Origin: Orientallactaga sibirica
Taxonomy: Eukaryota > Chordata > Mammalia > Rodentia > Dipodidae
DNA: 64,000 bases
Assembly (NCBI GenBank): GCA_036365145.1
Contig: JAEOAD010000005.1
Coordinates: 6,801,001-6,865,000, forward strand
Direction of reading: 5' to 3'
Shown: positions 1-11,174 of the stretch, one piece after another
Numbering within the stretch: the stretch's first letter is position 1
How the letters are laid out: each line of letters begins with the position of its first letter
The notes under the pieces: model-generated
What the model was told of the DNA's origin: nothing
Database searches by the model: none
Seen by the model: only the letters and a program-made list of their open reading frames with translations
Made by a program: the position numbers and the translations under genes

Positions 1-37
1 GAGCCTGTCCCCATAAATTATTATATTTCTCCTATGG

Positions 38-92
38 TGATCCTCCTGTCTCTGCCTCCCCAGTGCTGGGATTAAAGGCATGCTGGTTTTCC
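38..92 (-). repeat. B1 SINE fragment
   Basis: Reads on the minus strand as the left part of a B1 (7SL-derived) SINE: the plus strand shows the reverse complement of the 'TTTAATCCCAGCAC..GGAGGCAGAG' body. It lacks the right half and tail, so it is a truncated old copy. Confidence 0.75.
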
Positions 93-364
93 TTTTGTGC
101 TACAGGCCTTGTATCTCTTTCATAGCTCCTTTCTTCGTCTACCAACCAGCTTCTGAAGAGAAAACCCACTGCCCCATTCCAATTGCTCCTGGTGCTGACG
201 TCTGCATGCTGCCCTCCTAAGTTGAACTTTTAGGGTTGCCAGTGATGCACAGAAATGATTCCCAGTCTTACTGAATTTGAACTTTGTGTCTGTTTAGGGC
301 ATTCTGAATATTTCATCCTTGGAAAGAATACAGCTCCTTAATTTCCAAATCATCTTCTACATAT

Positions 365-478
365 TTGTTTGTTTGTTTAATTTTGTTTGGGTCTTTGTTT
401 TTGGCTGTTCCCTTTTGGTGTTGGCGATGGAACCCAGGGCCTTGTTGGTGCTAGGTAAGAGCCCTCTACTCTAATTTA
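365..478 (-). repeat. ID/B4-like tRNA-derived SINE
   Basis: On the minus strand there is a tRNA-like stretch with 'CTTACCTAGCA', 'AAGGCCCTGGGTTCC' (B-box region) and an A-rich tail, seen as T-rich GTTT repeats at the left end. This wording matches ID-type (tRNA-Ala-like) rodent SINEs rather than the B2-type elements common elsewhere in the window. Confidence 0.6.
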
Positions 479-516
479 TCCCTCCTCCATCCCTTCCTCT
501 TTTCCTTCCTCCTTGT

Positions 517-579
517 CTTCCTTCCTTCCTTCCTTCCTTCCTTCCTTCCTTCCTTCCTTCCTTCCTTCCTTCCTTCCTT
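517..579. repeat. (TTCC)n microsatellite
   Basis: Near-perfect tetranucleotide tract of about 16 units inside a longer CT-rich stretch. Its complement (GGAA)n creates a lysine/glycine/arginine-rich frame on the minus strand that is not a gene. Confidence 0.95.
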
Positions 580-604
580 TGCTTCTTGCTTTCCTTTCTC
601 CTCG

Positions 605-1090
605 ACTTCTTTCCTAGTTCTCTCTCAAACATAGAGTAAAAGTTTTCTGAAAAAAATATCGAAGCTATCAATTGCAGGTTCACCTGATACAACAACCAAA
701 TCCTCTGCTGCCTCCTTCCCTCCCGCTGCTGTTCTGTGAGTTGCTGGTTTTCCTGTTGTGCTACTTCCAGGTCTCCAGATGGATGCTGACATTGACCCAT
801 AATTATCTCATCAAACATCTTCATCAGGAGACTGAAAGCAGTCTCGGATCCACTTTTGAAGATACAAGAAGGCCAGGGCAGGACCGCATCTCCAGTGCAA
901 GCATACCACTGTTCACGAACAGTGAGCATGCAGGGCCCACGGTTGCCTTAGTGCATCCTGGCTCTTTCCCTCCCCAGGAATAACAGAGCACACAAAGCTC
1001 TGTCAGCCATGCAAGCGAGCATGCTTCTTCACACTGGTTTCTTACTTAAAATGGTCCTTTGTCTAGTCTCGGTCTGTTTTCTTGTCCAAG
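605..1090. other. No recognised feature
   Basis: I see no repeat family, no splice-framed exon and no conserved frame. Several overlapping frames of up to about 100 codons occur, but they lack biased codon use and run into CT-rich low-complexity sequence. Confidence 0.5.
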
Positions 1091-1093
1091 GCG

Positions 1094-1165
1094 CTCTCGC
1101 TCTCTCTCTCTCTCGCTCTCTCTCCTCTCTCTTTCTGTTTTCCTTTCTGTCTCTCTTTCTCTCCG
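1094..1165. repeat. CT-rich low-complexity tract
   Basis: Imperfect (TC)n with interspersed G and T. It makes Ser/Leu-rich frames on plus and Arg/Glu-rich frames on minus, which are artefacts of the repeat. Confidence 0.9.
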
Positions 1166-1830
1166 TATCCCCACCAGGAATTTTTACCAGAATTTTCCAC
1201 AGACATTTCAAAGTCAGCGTGTTCAAACTGGAGCTCATGGTTCCTATCCCTCTTGCCACTCATGTTGTGACTTTTTGTATTGTCTGTGTTTATTTATTGG
1301 TGGCAACATTCTATCACCCTCTATTCACGCAAACAAGCAAGCAAAGATGGTCACCTAAACACCTTCTGCTCCTTACCTGCAAGGTGTATTTTGTTATCCA
1401 TTTTTGCTAACTGTCTCATAAACCTTAGCCTTGCAGGCCTACTGCCCGTGACTCCCCAACCTCGCCTCACTTCCCTTACATCTCTCTCGGGACCTGCTTG
1501 GATTCAGATGGACTGAAAATCTGGTTTTGTTTCTTTGTGCACTTTTAATCACTACTGGACAGTACAGTGCAAGAAGGCCAAGTCGAGCTTCTGATTTTCA
1601 TTTCTGAACCCATTGCAACTACATCGACCCAGCACTTAGCCCCGTGAATCCAAGTATACTTCAACTGGCCCAACTTGTGTGTACAGAAGCCATACCACCA
1701 CCTCCCCACGCTGAGCTTCTTTCCTCACGTCAGGGTCAGATATTTGAATGAAGACCCTGTGTCATTCACTTCCCTTGTTGTAAAATAAGGAGTTCAGTGC
1801 TCTCTACCACAGAGGCATTACAAATATTAA
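1166..1830. other. Unique sequence without a gene
   Basis: Mixed-composition DNA with no interspersed repeat I can name and no convincing exon. Confidence 0.5.
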
Positions 1831-1945
1831 AATGTGGTGCATGCTTCTGGAGTTAGTTTGCAGTGGCTGGAAGCCCTGGCACACCCATTCTATCTGTCTG
1901 TCTCTCTTCTTTCTATCTTCCTCTGCTTGCAAATAAATAAATACC
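1831..1945 (+). repeat. B2-type SINE, 5'-truncated
   Basis: Begins in the middle of the element (at the 'TGCATGCTTCTGGAGTT' region) and keeps the 3' half, CT-rich stretch and AAATAAATAAATA tail. The tRNA-like head with the A and B boxes is missing. Confidence 0.85.
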
Positions 1946-1962
1946 ATTTAAAAATATTCTTA

Positions 1963-2162
1963 GGGGTTTCTTAGATGGCTTAGTGGTTAAGGCGTTTGCC
2001 TGCAAAGCCAAAGGACCCCGTTTCAATTCTCCAGGATGCACATAAGCCAGATGCACAAGGGGTGCATGCATCTGGAGTTCATTTATAGTAGCTGAATGTT
2101 GCACTCATTCTCCCTCTCTCTCTTTGCCTCTTTCTCTCAAATAAATAAAATAAAATATATAG
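1963..2162 (+). repeat. B2-type SINE, short form
   Basis: Full-length, with tRNA head (A-box 'TGGCTTAGTGGTTAAGG', B-box 'GTTTCAATTC'), body, CT-rich stretch and AATAAA-rich tail. The target-site duplication AAATATTCTTA lies at 1952-1962 and 2163-2173. It inserted just downstream of the truncated copy ending near 1945. Confidence 0.93.
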
Positions 2163-2174
2163 AAATATTCTTAA

Positions 2175-3885
2175 AATATTATAAGATTACATAACCAGTA
2201 AAAACAACATCTGCTTTATATAGACCAAAGTGGCACACAGGAATTTATTTCCCCATTCTGTATTAAGTTTCTCTCGGTCTGCATTGCATATGGACCCCAT
2301 AATGGGTCACCATGAATGTCTGAATCTATAAAATAAATCTTGGCTCTGATCAACTCAATGTTCTTTTCTGGTCTCTTGATTTATGCTTCTGTGATTTTGA
2401 GATTAAATCAGCCCATTATGTGAGAGAAGGGAAATTGCGATCCTGAAATAATATGTGGCTCAAAAATGCAAATCGTTTATTTTTAGCAACATGAGGTTAA
2501 TCTCAGTCTTTCACGGTTTCGGAAGCATGATTGATCTTTGGAAGAGACTATTTGAGCAATATGTTCTTTTGAATGTGGGTCAGAAGTTGAAGGCATTGGC
2601 TCTGTGATTATATCAGAAATACTGCAATAAATCGTAACAGGGGAGATATTCCTTACTTCAATGAAATTCTTAGCATAATAAATAGTCCCAGGATATAAAA
2701 CCACAATTAAAACTAAGATAAGATTAATGTATTATAAAACAATTTATCCTACTACACTTAGACATTTTAACTTGAAGAAGGAAATTTTATTGGCTCCTAC
2801 GAATACATAAATGGTTTCAACTAACTTATTATAAATTAAAAATGAACAAGTTATCTCCTATAAGTAAAATATTTATTTCTAGTACATCATCAGTGTTCTT
2901 TCATTTCAAATGTTTTACATTTGAAACTCTCATCTTTTCTTAGCCACTTTTCTCCTCATTCTTGTTCTTAGGATCACTATACCTTACACTTACATAGTGT
3001 TTTCAGATTCTGCTATTTCTTCTTTTGTATCTATCTCACTGTATCAAAGCCTCATGTTAATCTCATGAAAAAGATAAGCTAAATAGAATTTCACAGATGA
3101 GAGAACTGTCACCTTTATTCAAGATTACATGATTAGTAATGGCACTAGGGGGAAAATATTAAATCTTCAGAAGTTTAGTCTAGTGCTCTTTGAAAATGAT
3201 CAACTATTCCAAATGCAAAAAAAATAATAATCTCCCTCTGCCTTTTATATAAACCAGCATTTGGTTTGCACTTGGATGTCCAGAGCATAAACTGTGTGCA
3301 GACTTTTGATTACCCTTTCTTTCTGCCATTTCAGAACTGAAATGGCAGAGCTTGGGAAAGTGTCCAAGCTTTATGCCGTGAAAACTTTACTTCGTGGAAC
3401 TTGGAAAAGTCCGGTTGATTCTGTCAAAATCAAGAAAACTAGTGTTCATGTAAAATTCATAAGAAAAATGAATTTTTAAAAACTTGCAAAGATGGCTGTT
3501 ACACCTTCACAAGCTGTATTTCAAAATGTATCAGAGGTTTTCCACTTCTCACCCATACCAGAGCGGCCCTCTCACAAACAGCAGCTGTAAACCTCGGTAA
3601 AATATATGAGGTGGTTATTTCAGATGCTGCAAAACAGACGCACAGACAACAGGAGCGGTGAGATGAGCCTCACTGCCTTGCTTCTGCAGACACTGCCCAA
3701 GTGCACTGGGAGGGAGGCAGCTCAGACACTGGGGGCTCTGCGTTCTAAGGAGACCACTGTTAGAGCTCAGGGCTGCTGCCTCACTTCCCCAAAGAAGTAT
3801 ATAGCTCTTTCTTCCTATGTTCTTTACACTCTTACACATTACCTAATGAAAGAAATCACTACTTACTATTCCTCAGAAACCAGTC
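2175..3885. other. AT-rich unique block
   Basis: No repeat family recognised. A 61-codon frame at 3294-3479 has an initiator but no splice or homology support. Nothing here qualifies as a gene. Confidence 0.45.
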
Positions 3886-3890
3886 AACAA

Positions 3891-4090
3891 GGGGACTGGA
3901 GGGCTGGCTCAGCGGTTAAGGCACTTGCCTGCAAAACCTAAGGACCCTGGTTCAGTTCCCCAGTACCCACATAAGTGCAGGTGCACAAGGCGGTGTATGT
4001 GTCTGGAGTCTGTTTGTTTCAGTGGCCTGAGATCCTAGTGCATGCATTCTCTGACTCTCTACCTGTCTGTCTCAAATAAATAAATTAAGT
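3891..4090 (+). repeat. B2-type SINE, short form
   Basis: Head 'GGCTGGCTCAGCGGTTAAGGC', B box 'GGTTCAGTTCC', body, CT-rich stretch and AAATAAATAAAT tail are all present. Moderately diverged. Confidence 0.9.
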
Positions 4091-4394
4091 AATAGAAAAC
4101 AGCCAGCTCCTCCCTTGTGATGTCACTTCCTTTCCTCTTAGCTGTTGTGTTCCCATTGCTTGTCTTTGTCTGATTGCATTTGTTAGTTTACAGTCTGTTC
4201 CCTGGTATGTTTCATGACCACATGAGTCCGCTTCATGTACCATAGCACCTGCGCTTCCTGGCACAAAAGAGGCGCCACACACGCACTTGCTGATCATCTG
4301 TGCTCCTGTGAATATTATCCTTTTGTTTACGTTGACTGTGGAGACCAAAGAGTGGTGTATTCAATAAGCATGGAGGTATGAGCAGGAGAAACAA

Positions 4395-4438
<44 letters not shown>

Positions 4439-4458
4439 CAACAACAATAATAATAAAT
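4395..4458. repeat. (AAT)n/(AAC)n microsatellite
   Basis: About 13 AAT units followed by a short AAC run and further AAT. It produces poly-Ile/Asn/Leu runs in translated frames, which are not coding. Confidence 0.95.
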
Positions 4459-4459
4459 C

Positions 4460-5005
4460 CCCTAGAGGAGAACAAGAGATGCCAAAGAGAAGGCTGGACA
4501 CAACAGAAAGAGAGTTCATACACAGCAGTGGTCTTTCTTTTTGCCATTTTGCATAGAGTCGACTTTCAGCATGAGTGTACGCAGGGTGCACTGCCATTCG
4601 ACAAACCCTATGACATTTTCTGCCCGAGGTTCTTTGATGGTCAGGAGAAGACAGTGTGATGACATCAGTAGGGGTCATGCCAAGCTGATCCGGTAGCGTA
4701 GGTCCTGGTGCCTAAGCACCTATCTTCTTCCTTTTGGGCACTCAGTGAATGTGTGTTCACACTTCCTATGTGTCAAGCACAAGGAAATGTAAGGTTGAGT
4801 GCAGGAACATTCCAGAAGAAGCCAACAGCCTAGCGAGGAAGCAGACATGAGGCAAGTATACCGGAGGCTGGCCGGTACTGAAGTGGAAGCCTACACAGAA
4901 TACTAGGAAAACCCAGCAAAGAGGCATCGACCTTAGCCTCACGGTGCAAGGAGGCAATGCATGTGTGCATGCTGAGCCCTGGAGCATGTGCTTAGTTTGC
5001 ATGCA
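4460..5005. other. No recognised feature
   Basis: Unique-looking sequence with only short overlapping frames. Confidence 0.45.
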
Positions 5006-5020
5006 GAAGAAAAGCTAAAG

Positions 5021-5242
5021 GGCTGGAGAGATGGCATAGTGGCTAAGGCACTTGCCTGCAAAGCCAAAGGACCAAAGGTTTGATTCCCCAGGACCCACTT
5101 TAGCCATATGCATAAGGTGGCACATGTGTCTGGAGTTCGTTTGCAGTGGCTGAAGGCCCTGATGTGCCCATTCTCTCTCTCTATCTATCTCTTTCTCTCT
5201 CTCAAATAAAATAATATAAAGTTTAAATTAAAAAAAAAAAAG
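5021..5242 (+). repeat. B2-type SINE, short form, with exact TSD
   Basis: Complete element with poly(A) tail. A 15-bp target-site duplication GAAGAAAAGCTAAAG flanks it at 5006-5020 and 5243-5257 without mismatch, suggesting a fairly young insertion. The B-box region is altered ('AGGTTTGATTCC'). Confidence 0.95.
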
Positions 5243-5604
5243 GAAGAAAAGCTAAAGCACAGACAGACATGGGGAATTGAAGATGCCTTCAGGACCAAAG
5301 AGCCACTGAGAGAATAGTTAGGAATCTTATCAAGTATGTGGCATGCTCTTGAGAATTTTCTATATAAAAGAGGTATTTTTGAAGTATTAGAAACATGATC
5401 AAAAGTGTACTACTTAATGAGTAATTGAACAGTGTGCTGTGACAGGAGAAAGGGAGATCCTGCCCACAGGCTGTTACCTGAGTTCAGTGCAAGACAACAA
5501 AGGCCCGATCTGTATTAGGGGCAGTGGAAAGTCAGAGAAGAGGAAGTTAAGAGGGACAGAGGCAGAATCCGCAAGTATTCATTTCTTCAACATTTTCTAA
5601 ACCT

Positions 5605-5740
5605 TTACCTTTTTAAAGTAACTTTATTTTTCATACATGTACGTAATGTATTTTGGTCATATTCACCCCCATTGCCCTCTCGTATTCCCCTTCCCTTTAA
5701 CACCCTCTTCATCCCAACTAATCCCCTTCCTACTTTCACA
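5605..5740 (-). mobile_element. L1 3' end, minus strand
   Basis: The reverse complement reads as a rodent L1 3'UTR: a purine-rich G-run, then 'GGGTGAATATGACCAAAATACATTA' split over an AT-rich end and an A-rich tail. The plus strand shows the T-rich tail at the left. 5'-truncated. Confidence 0.6.
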
Positions 5741-6060
5741 GTGTGTTTTGTGCCCTGTTGCATTAACTTACAGTTGCATGTGTGAGCATAGGTGGAGGTA
5801 ATTTACTGGCCTCTGGGCAAGTGAGCAGTGGCTAAACCACAAATTTCAAAGGTGAGAAACAGGGGGAAGTTCAATTGATGCCAAGATTTTGTTGTTTACA
5901 CACCAGTTCAGACAGGTGTGTCCACACTGAGAGAGCCATTGGTGACCATGTGCACTGGAGAGGTTTGGGTGAAATGTGAGGGTCCAGTCAACATCTGTAC
6001 ATATCTCTAACTCAGAAAAGAAGACTGAAGACTGAGATCTGACCTCTCTCCACTCATCAA
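5741..6060. other. No recognised feature
   Basis: Sequence between two L1 3'UTR fragments. It could be L1-derived flank or older repeat, but I cannot assign it. Confidence 0.35.
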
Positions 6061-6074
6061 CTGAGTGTGCAACT

Positions 6075-6318
6075 GTGATGCACGCACAATGTAAAAAAAT
6101 TAAAAAAGATGCGTGCTCTGTAGGATCCCAGGGAATAGATGGTATGTGTACAAGATAGAAAAGAACATTACATTAAAGGTAGCAAAAGGAAATTGGGGGG
6201 AGGACTAGCTGGGAATAAGAAGGGGTTTGCAGGGAGTAGAAGAGGGATAAGAGAAAGTGACAAGCTGGTGAATATGATGAACATATGTTACATATGTGTG
6301 TAAAGTGTAAAAATGAAA
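6075..6318 (+). mobile_element. L1 3'UTR fragment
   Basis: Purine-rich G-run (GGGGGGAGGACTAG..) followed by 'GGTGAATATGATGAACATATG' style AT-rich wording and an A-rich end, as in rodent L1 3'UTRs. Opposite in orientation to the fragment at 5605-5740. Confidence 0.5.
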
Positions 6319-6320
6319 AA

Positions 6321-6847
6321 TTGCCAAGAATGGCTCAGTGTCAAAAGCAGTTTCTTATTAACATGCCACCCTGAGCATTAATCCCTAGTACCACACCCTG
6401 AGCATTAATCCCTAGTACCACACCCTGAGCATTAATCCCTAGTACCACACCCTGAGTGTTAATCCCCAGTATCACACCCTGAGTGTTAATCCCTAGTGCC
6501 ACACCCTGAGCGTTAATCCCTAGCACCACACCCTGAGTGTTAATCCCTACTACCACACCCTGAGTGTTAATCCCTAGTACCACACCCTGAGTGTTAATCC
6601 CTACTACCACACCCTGAGTGTTAATCCCTAGTACCACACCCTGAGTGTTAATCCCTACTACCACACCCTGAGTGTTAATCCCTAGTACCACACCCTGAGT
6701 GTTAATCCCTAGCACCACACCCTGAGTGTTAATCCCTAGTACCCACATAAAGCCAGATGTACAACATGGCACATGCATCTGGGGTTTGTCCCCAGTGGCA
6801 TAAGACCCTGCTGCACCAAAACTCACACAGTCCCTCTCTCGCCCAAA

Positions 6848-6890
<43 letters not shown>

Positions 6891-6894
6891 AATA
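6321..6894 (+). repeat. B2-type SINE expanded by an internal minisatellite
   Basis: The head is recognisable but decayed ('TGGCTCAGTGTCAAAAGC'). The B-box segment with the bases after it is then repeated 14 times (6371-6748). The normal body resumes with 'AAAGCCAGATGTACAA', then 'GGGGTTTGTCCCCAGTGGC', a CT segment and a long AAAT tail at 6844-6894. Element and array together span about 570 bp, against about 200-230 bp for a normal copy. Confidence 0.85.
6371..6748. repeat. 27-bp minisatellite (14 units)
   Basis: The unit begins CTGAGTGTTAATCCCTAGTA and continues to the next CTGAG, with a period of exactly 27 bp from 6371 to 6722. Units differ by GTG/GCA in the middle and TAGTA/TACTA/TAGCA near the end. 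Because 27 is a multiple of three, the minus strand stays open for 161 codons as a nonapeptide repeat (GINTQGVVL-like). This is a by-product, not a gene. Confidence 0.95.
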
Positions 6895-6897
6895 TCT

Positions 6898-7130
6898 GGG
6901 CTGGAGAAGTTGCTCAGGGGTTAGAGGTGCTTACAGAACCTCACAGACCAGGTTCAGTTCTTGAGTGCCCATGTAAAGTCAGATGCACAAAGTGGCACAT
7001 GCTTCTAGATTTTTTTTTGTTTTTTTGTTTGTTTGTTTGTTTGTTTGTTTGTTTGTTGCAGCGAAAAGTGGCCTGGGCATGCCCTTTCTCTTTCCTTTCC
7101 TGCAAATACATAAAAATATTTTTAAAAGAA
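6898..7130 (+). repeat. B2-type SINE with internal (GTTT)n
   Basis: Head, body and 3' part of a diverged short-form SINE. The normal 'GTTTGTTTGCAGTGGC' segment is replaced by a T run and about ten GTTT units (7011-7057), after which the element resumes with 'GCAGCGAAAAGTGGCCTGG'. Confidence 0.85.
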
Positions 7131-7134
7131 TAGC

Positions 7135-8004
7135 AAAAAGTAACTTGTGTAAAATAGGTACATATAAATTCTGTATAAGAAAATATCTTTCCTTGTTCCA
7201 AACCCAACTTATACATAAGTACCTTCTAACAGTGAATTAAAAAAAAAGACTTTCTTTAGTCATAAAGGAAATTATGTGAACAATTTAAAAGTTAGCACAG
7301 GGTGAATATCTATCAATTTTGTACTACTGGGGAGAAATTTTTATGTAAACTAATGATGGCGCCACCATATTTTTAGCAAGGATCAATTTTCCTTAAATCT
7401 GAATTTTTATTTGCTTGGTTGATTTGTTTTATTTGTTGAGAAATCAAGAATTCCGCATATGAAAGAGTTAGGGAGGAGCTTAAGTATATGTCTTCAACTA
7501 CAGGTTTTACAGTAATTCAAAGAAAGGCATGTGAACCTTCTAAGTGCCTAGTTTATTCTAAACTCCAAATGAGAAAACTACAGTCTGTTGAAAAGAAAAC
7601 CAAGCATGCCTAGTCATGTGACAGATCAAACAGCATTTTAATAGCACAGCAACATATCTAAAGTTACAGCAGGCCCCGTTGTGTACAAATTATATCTCCA
7701 ACACCTCACCCTCCTCTTCCACTGGCATAAGAACGTGGTGGTAAGTTCTTTGCAGTTATAAAACAATCTTATATCTATTCTTCAATCATTTGGTCAATTT
7801 AGTGTGAATTTCACAGCGGAAATGTTTAGGAAATGTTTGGGATGCTTCTGGTCGTGAGGTTCTACGGCATTTGCAAAGGTAAGATGACGCTTTGATATTC
7901 AAGTTCTATACAAGCCTCATGTTCTGTGAGCCAGCTCCACCCCTGGTTGTTATTGGTAATAGGTTGGTATATCAATTTAATATTTTTATTTCTTAAATTA
8001 AAAC
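7135..8004. other. Unique AT-rich block
   Basis: No repeat or exon identified. Confidence 0.45.
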
Positions 8005-8014
8005 TCAGTTATAA

Positions 8015-8183
8015 GCTGGGTGTGGTGGCGCACGCCTTTAATCCCAGCATTCTGGAGGCAAAGGTAGGAGGATCGCTGTGAGTTTGAGGCCACCCTGAGA
8101 TTACATAGTGAATTCCAGGTCAGCCTGGGCTAGAGTGAGACCCTACCTTGAAAAACCGAAAAATGAAAAAAAAAAAAAAACTG
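8015..8183 (+). repeat. B1 SINE, full length
   Basis: Starts at 'GCTGGGTGTGGTGGCGCACG' and ends in 'GACCCTACCTTGAAAAACC' plus poly(A). The target-site duplication TCAGTTATAA is exact at 8005-8014 and 8184-8193. The body 'GAGGCCACCCTGAGA..ACATAGTGAATTCC' is the form shared by all young B1s in the window. Confidence 0.95.
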
Positions 8184-8193
8184 TCAGTTATAA

Positions 8194-10468
8194 AATTGGT
8201 CCTGACACCGAGTTCTTCTGTAAGCCCTGCCATTATCGCATGGATTCTCCAACTTAGGCTGCACACCTGCATCCTCCAACAGACGTCCTGAGACGGCTGA
8301 GAATCGACCACATTACCCTCCCGTGGTTATCACGTCTCATGGTTAAATACAGAGTTAACAAGACCTTAAACGCACTCTAGAGGAAATGTTGCTAAAACGC
8401 AAAAAACAGGATCCTGAGATGGAGTTCTCTGTGCTCATTTTAAATAATTCCCTCACTGATGGTTGAATTGTGCCAAGTATTGTAAATATTGACTCTCATA
8501 AAGGGAAGTTGCTCTTCCTTATCTGAGGAAATTTTAATATAGCAAACAGACAATTTATATTTGTTCTGTGCCCAGTTATTGATAATTTTTTAGCTTGGAA
8601 TGCATAAATACATAGCAATCCTCTGGGTTCTAGTCTACATATGTTTGAATTGAATGCATCGGCTCAGGTTTTATTCATTGCTCTGTGAGTCCTTTCCCAT
8701 CAAAGCCTCACTAGCTCCTTCACCTCATCAAAATGCCGCCCTTTGCCCTAAATTCACATAATGAAGGAAAGGAAGTATTTAATCCAGCAGTTGAGTTTTT
8801 TAATCTGCTGTTGCTTAATTTAAACCTTAACATTTCTTATAAAACTTTTTACTTTCAACCTCTTTTCAAAAATTAAATTCCATCTTTAATAAGAACCAGA
8901 GAAGCAAGAAGAATTACATGCAAGAGAAATGATTTGACTATTTCCATATTTGCCCGGGATTTCATGTGCAGCTGATCGGCCAGTGCTTTGTTTCTCTGTC
9001 CACTTCAGTGCAGTAGCACTGATCCCTGCCACCTGCCATCCATTTTCTCCTTTAAGGCCACTCAAAGGAATCTATGGGCAGTGAGCACAGTAACCGTGTC
9101 AAGACTTAGGTTATTGCTCCAGCTTAGTAGCTGTGTGAAATTGGTAAGGTGCTGAGATGCTACACAGTCCAGTTTCTTGTTCTGTAAGACGGAAGACAAA
9201 GACACATCATAACACAGGCACAATGCCAGTGGTCATAGGTGATATTTTTACCACGTTGGGTTTCACAGAAGTAAGTTGACTCTTAGGATCTTTCAGTTTA
9301 AGACCCTTGGGTACGTGAAAGATTAGAAACAATGATCATGAGATATATTCTAAATACATGAACAACTTAGATAAGCTTCTCAATGGATACATTCGCCATT
9401 AATTGGAAATGAATACATGCATTCAATTCCCCCTCATTTGGAAAATAGCTTCTAAGATGATACGTCTTACTGTCATTTGAGAATGTGATGTTTTTGATGG
9501 TCTTATAATTTGATTGACAGCAAGTCACATAAAAAACCATTATTGATTACTCAGTGTTAGCATCTATACAATGACTTCCTTGTACAGCATTGCTTGTGAG
9601 ACTCACCTTGGGTAGCAGACGCTCTCTAAATGTATGATGATAAAAATCGTGACAATGACTAAATATGCATTTAAATACTAGCGTGAAACGCAGCATCGAT
9701 TTAGAGTCGTGGAGTTAGACAGGAACACAGATGCTGACAGTCCTCTAAAAAGCTGTATTTTGCAGCCTGACACAGATTAAGTGGCTTGCTCAAGATGCTG
9801 CTTTGTTGCAGAAATGAGATTAAAACCCACCCTAAATCAAAATCTAAGCCTCTTTTAAATAGTATCCTCTTGTTATGGAGATATGCCCCTAAATTTTCAT
9901 AGTAAAAGAGTCAATACTTAAAATTGAAGAGGATGGAGAAAGACTACGCTTAAAATATAGTAGTAAAACATTTAATTAAAACATAGATTTTAATTGAAAA
10001 TCTTCCAAAGATTTCATCCTAAAGGTTTGATATTATAGGAGAAGAGTTCCATTCAAATAATACCTGAGCTCTTTGTCCCAGCATAGATCTTTCTATGGTA
10101 CTGTGAGAGCCCAGTTACAACACATTTGATTTTGTAATTTACTAAGACTTGTAGTATTGGTCTTAAACTAGATTTAATGATAGAAAGCATTCTAACTAAA
10201 TTAGCCTTGCTGGTGCTCATGTTATTGTTCTTCTGTAGAAAATTTCAAAAATATTAATTTGCAGAGAAAAAAACCCAAAGAGAACCATCTCATATAACCT
10301 CTCTACGAGTAATTTATCCACATTACTGTTCACTGGATGGTCTGATGAGACAAACCCTTTCTCTCACTCAGGCCAGTTGGTGAGAAGCATATCTTCAAAC
10401 AATGGTGGCTAAGATAATAGCATCATTAGCTATTGTTAGTTCTGCAAAATTATATGTGGGGTATTCAG
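8194..10468. other. Longest repeat-poor block
   Basis: About 2.3 kb without any SINE, LTR or L1 3' end that I recognise, and without an exon-like frame. Composition is AT-rich and non-repetitive. It could hold conserved non-coding DNA or very old repeats, which cannot be told by eye. Confidence 0.5.
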
Positions 10469-10479
10469 GATACTTTCAA

Positions 10480-10692
10480 AAATGTTTTTTACTTATTTAC
10501 TTGCAAGCACAGAGAGATAGAGAGAAGAGAAGCAGGAAAGTGGACAGAATGGGCACCCCAGGGCCTCCAGCCACTGCAAATGAACTCCAGATGCATGTGC
10601 CACATGCATCTGGCTTACTTGGGGCCTGGGGAATCCAATCCAGTCCGTTAGGCTTTGCACACAAATGCCTCAGCCACTGAGCCATCTCTCCA
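10480..10692 (-). repeat. B2-type SINE, short form
   Basis: Minus-strand copy with head at the right (reverse of 'GAGATGGCTCAGTGGCTGAGG') and tail at the left. Imperfect target-site duplication GATACTTTCAA (10469-10479) / GATACTTTTAA (10693-10703). Confidence 0.93.
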
Positions 10693-10932
10693 GATACTTT
10701 TAATCTGGATAAAATGTAAAGCAAGGGAGCTGTTGGCTTTGCCACTGGAGTAAGGAGAGGGGCAATCTATGCCACTGCTGCTCCTGGATCCTTATATGGT
10801 GGTCAAAGAAGCAGCACTCTCCTCATAAATGATCAACCCCAAGGTCATGGCCCTTGCTTTAAGACATAGACCTCAACCCAGCCGTTCACTCTTAACAGAA
10901 GATTGCACTAAGTGGGTGAACATTTGAATATT

Positions 10933-11172
10933 AAAATAATGTTTTTATTTGAGAGAGACAGAGAGGAGGAGGCAGAGAGAGAATGGGCACACCACAGCCT
11001 CTCAGCCTCTGTGAATGAACTCCAGATGTGTGCGCCCCCTCGTGTGCATATGTACAACATTGCATGCTTGCATCACTTTTGCATCTTGCTAAATGTGGGA
11101 CCTGGAGATTTGAACAAGCATTCTTAGGCTTCACCAGCAGGTGCCTTAACCGCTAAGCCATCTGTCCAGCCC
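10933..11172 (-). repeat. B2-type SINE, long form
   Basis: Minus-strand element carrying the extra segment of the long form: the plus strand 'GCGCCCCCTCGTGT' at 11032-11045 is the reverse complement of ACACGAGGGGGCGC. The head reads 'GGACAGATGGCTTAGCGGTTA'. Confidence 0.92.
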
Positions 11173-11174
11173 TA

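Noticed and set aside
481..929. 152-codon Lys/Gly/Arg-repeat frame on minus
   Set aside because: Caused by the (TTCC)n microsatellite; no homology outside the repeat.
6341..6826. 161-codon minus-strand frame with a nonapeptide repeat
   Set aside because: It is produced by the 27-bp minisatellite inside a SINE; length divisible by three keeps any such frame open. No promoter, splice or homology evidence.
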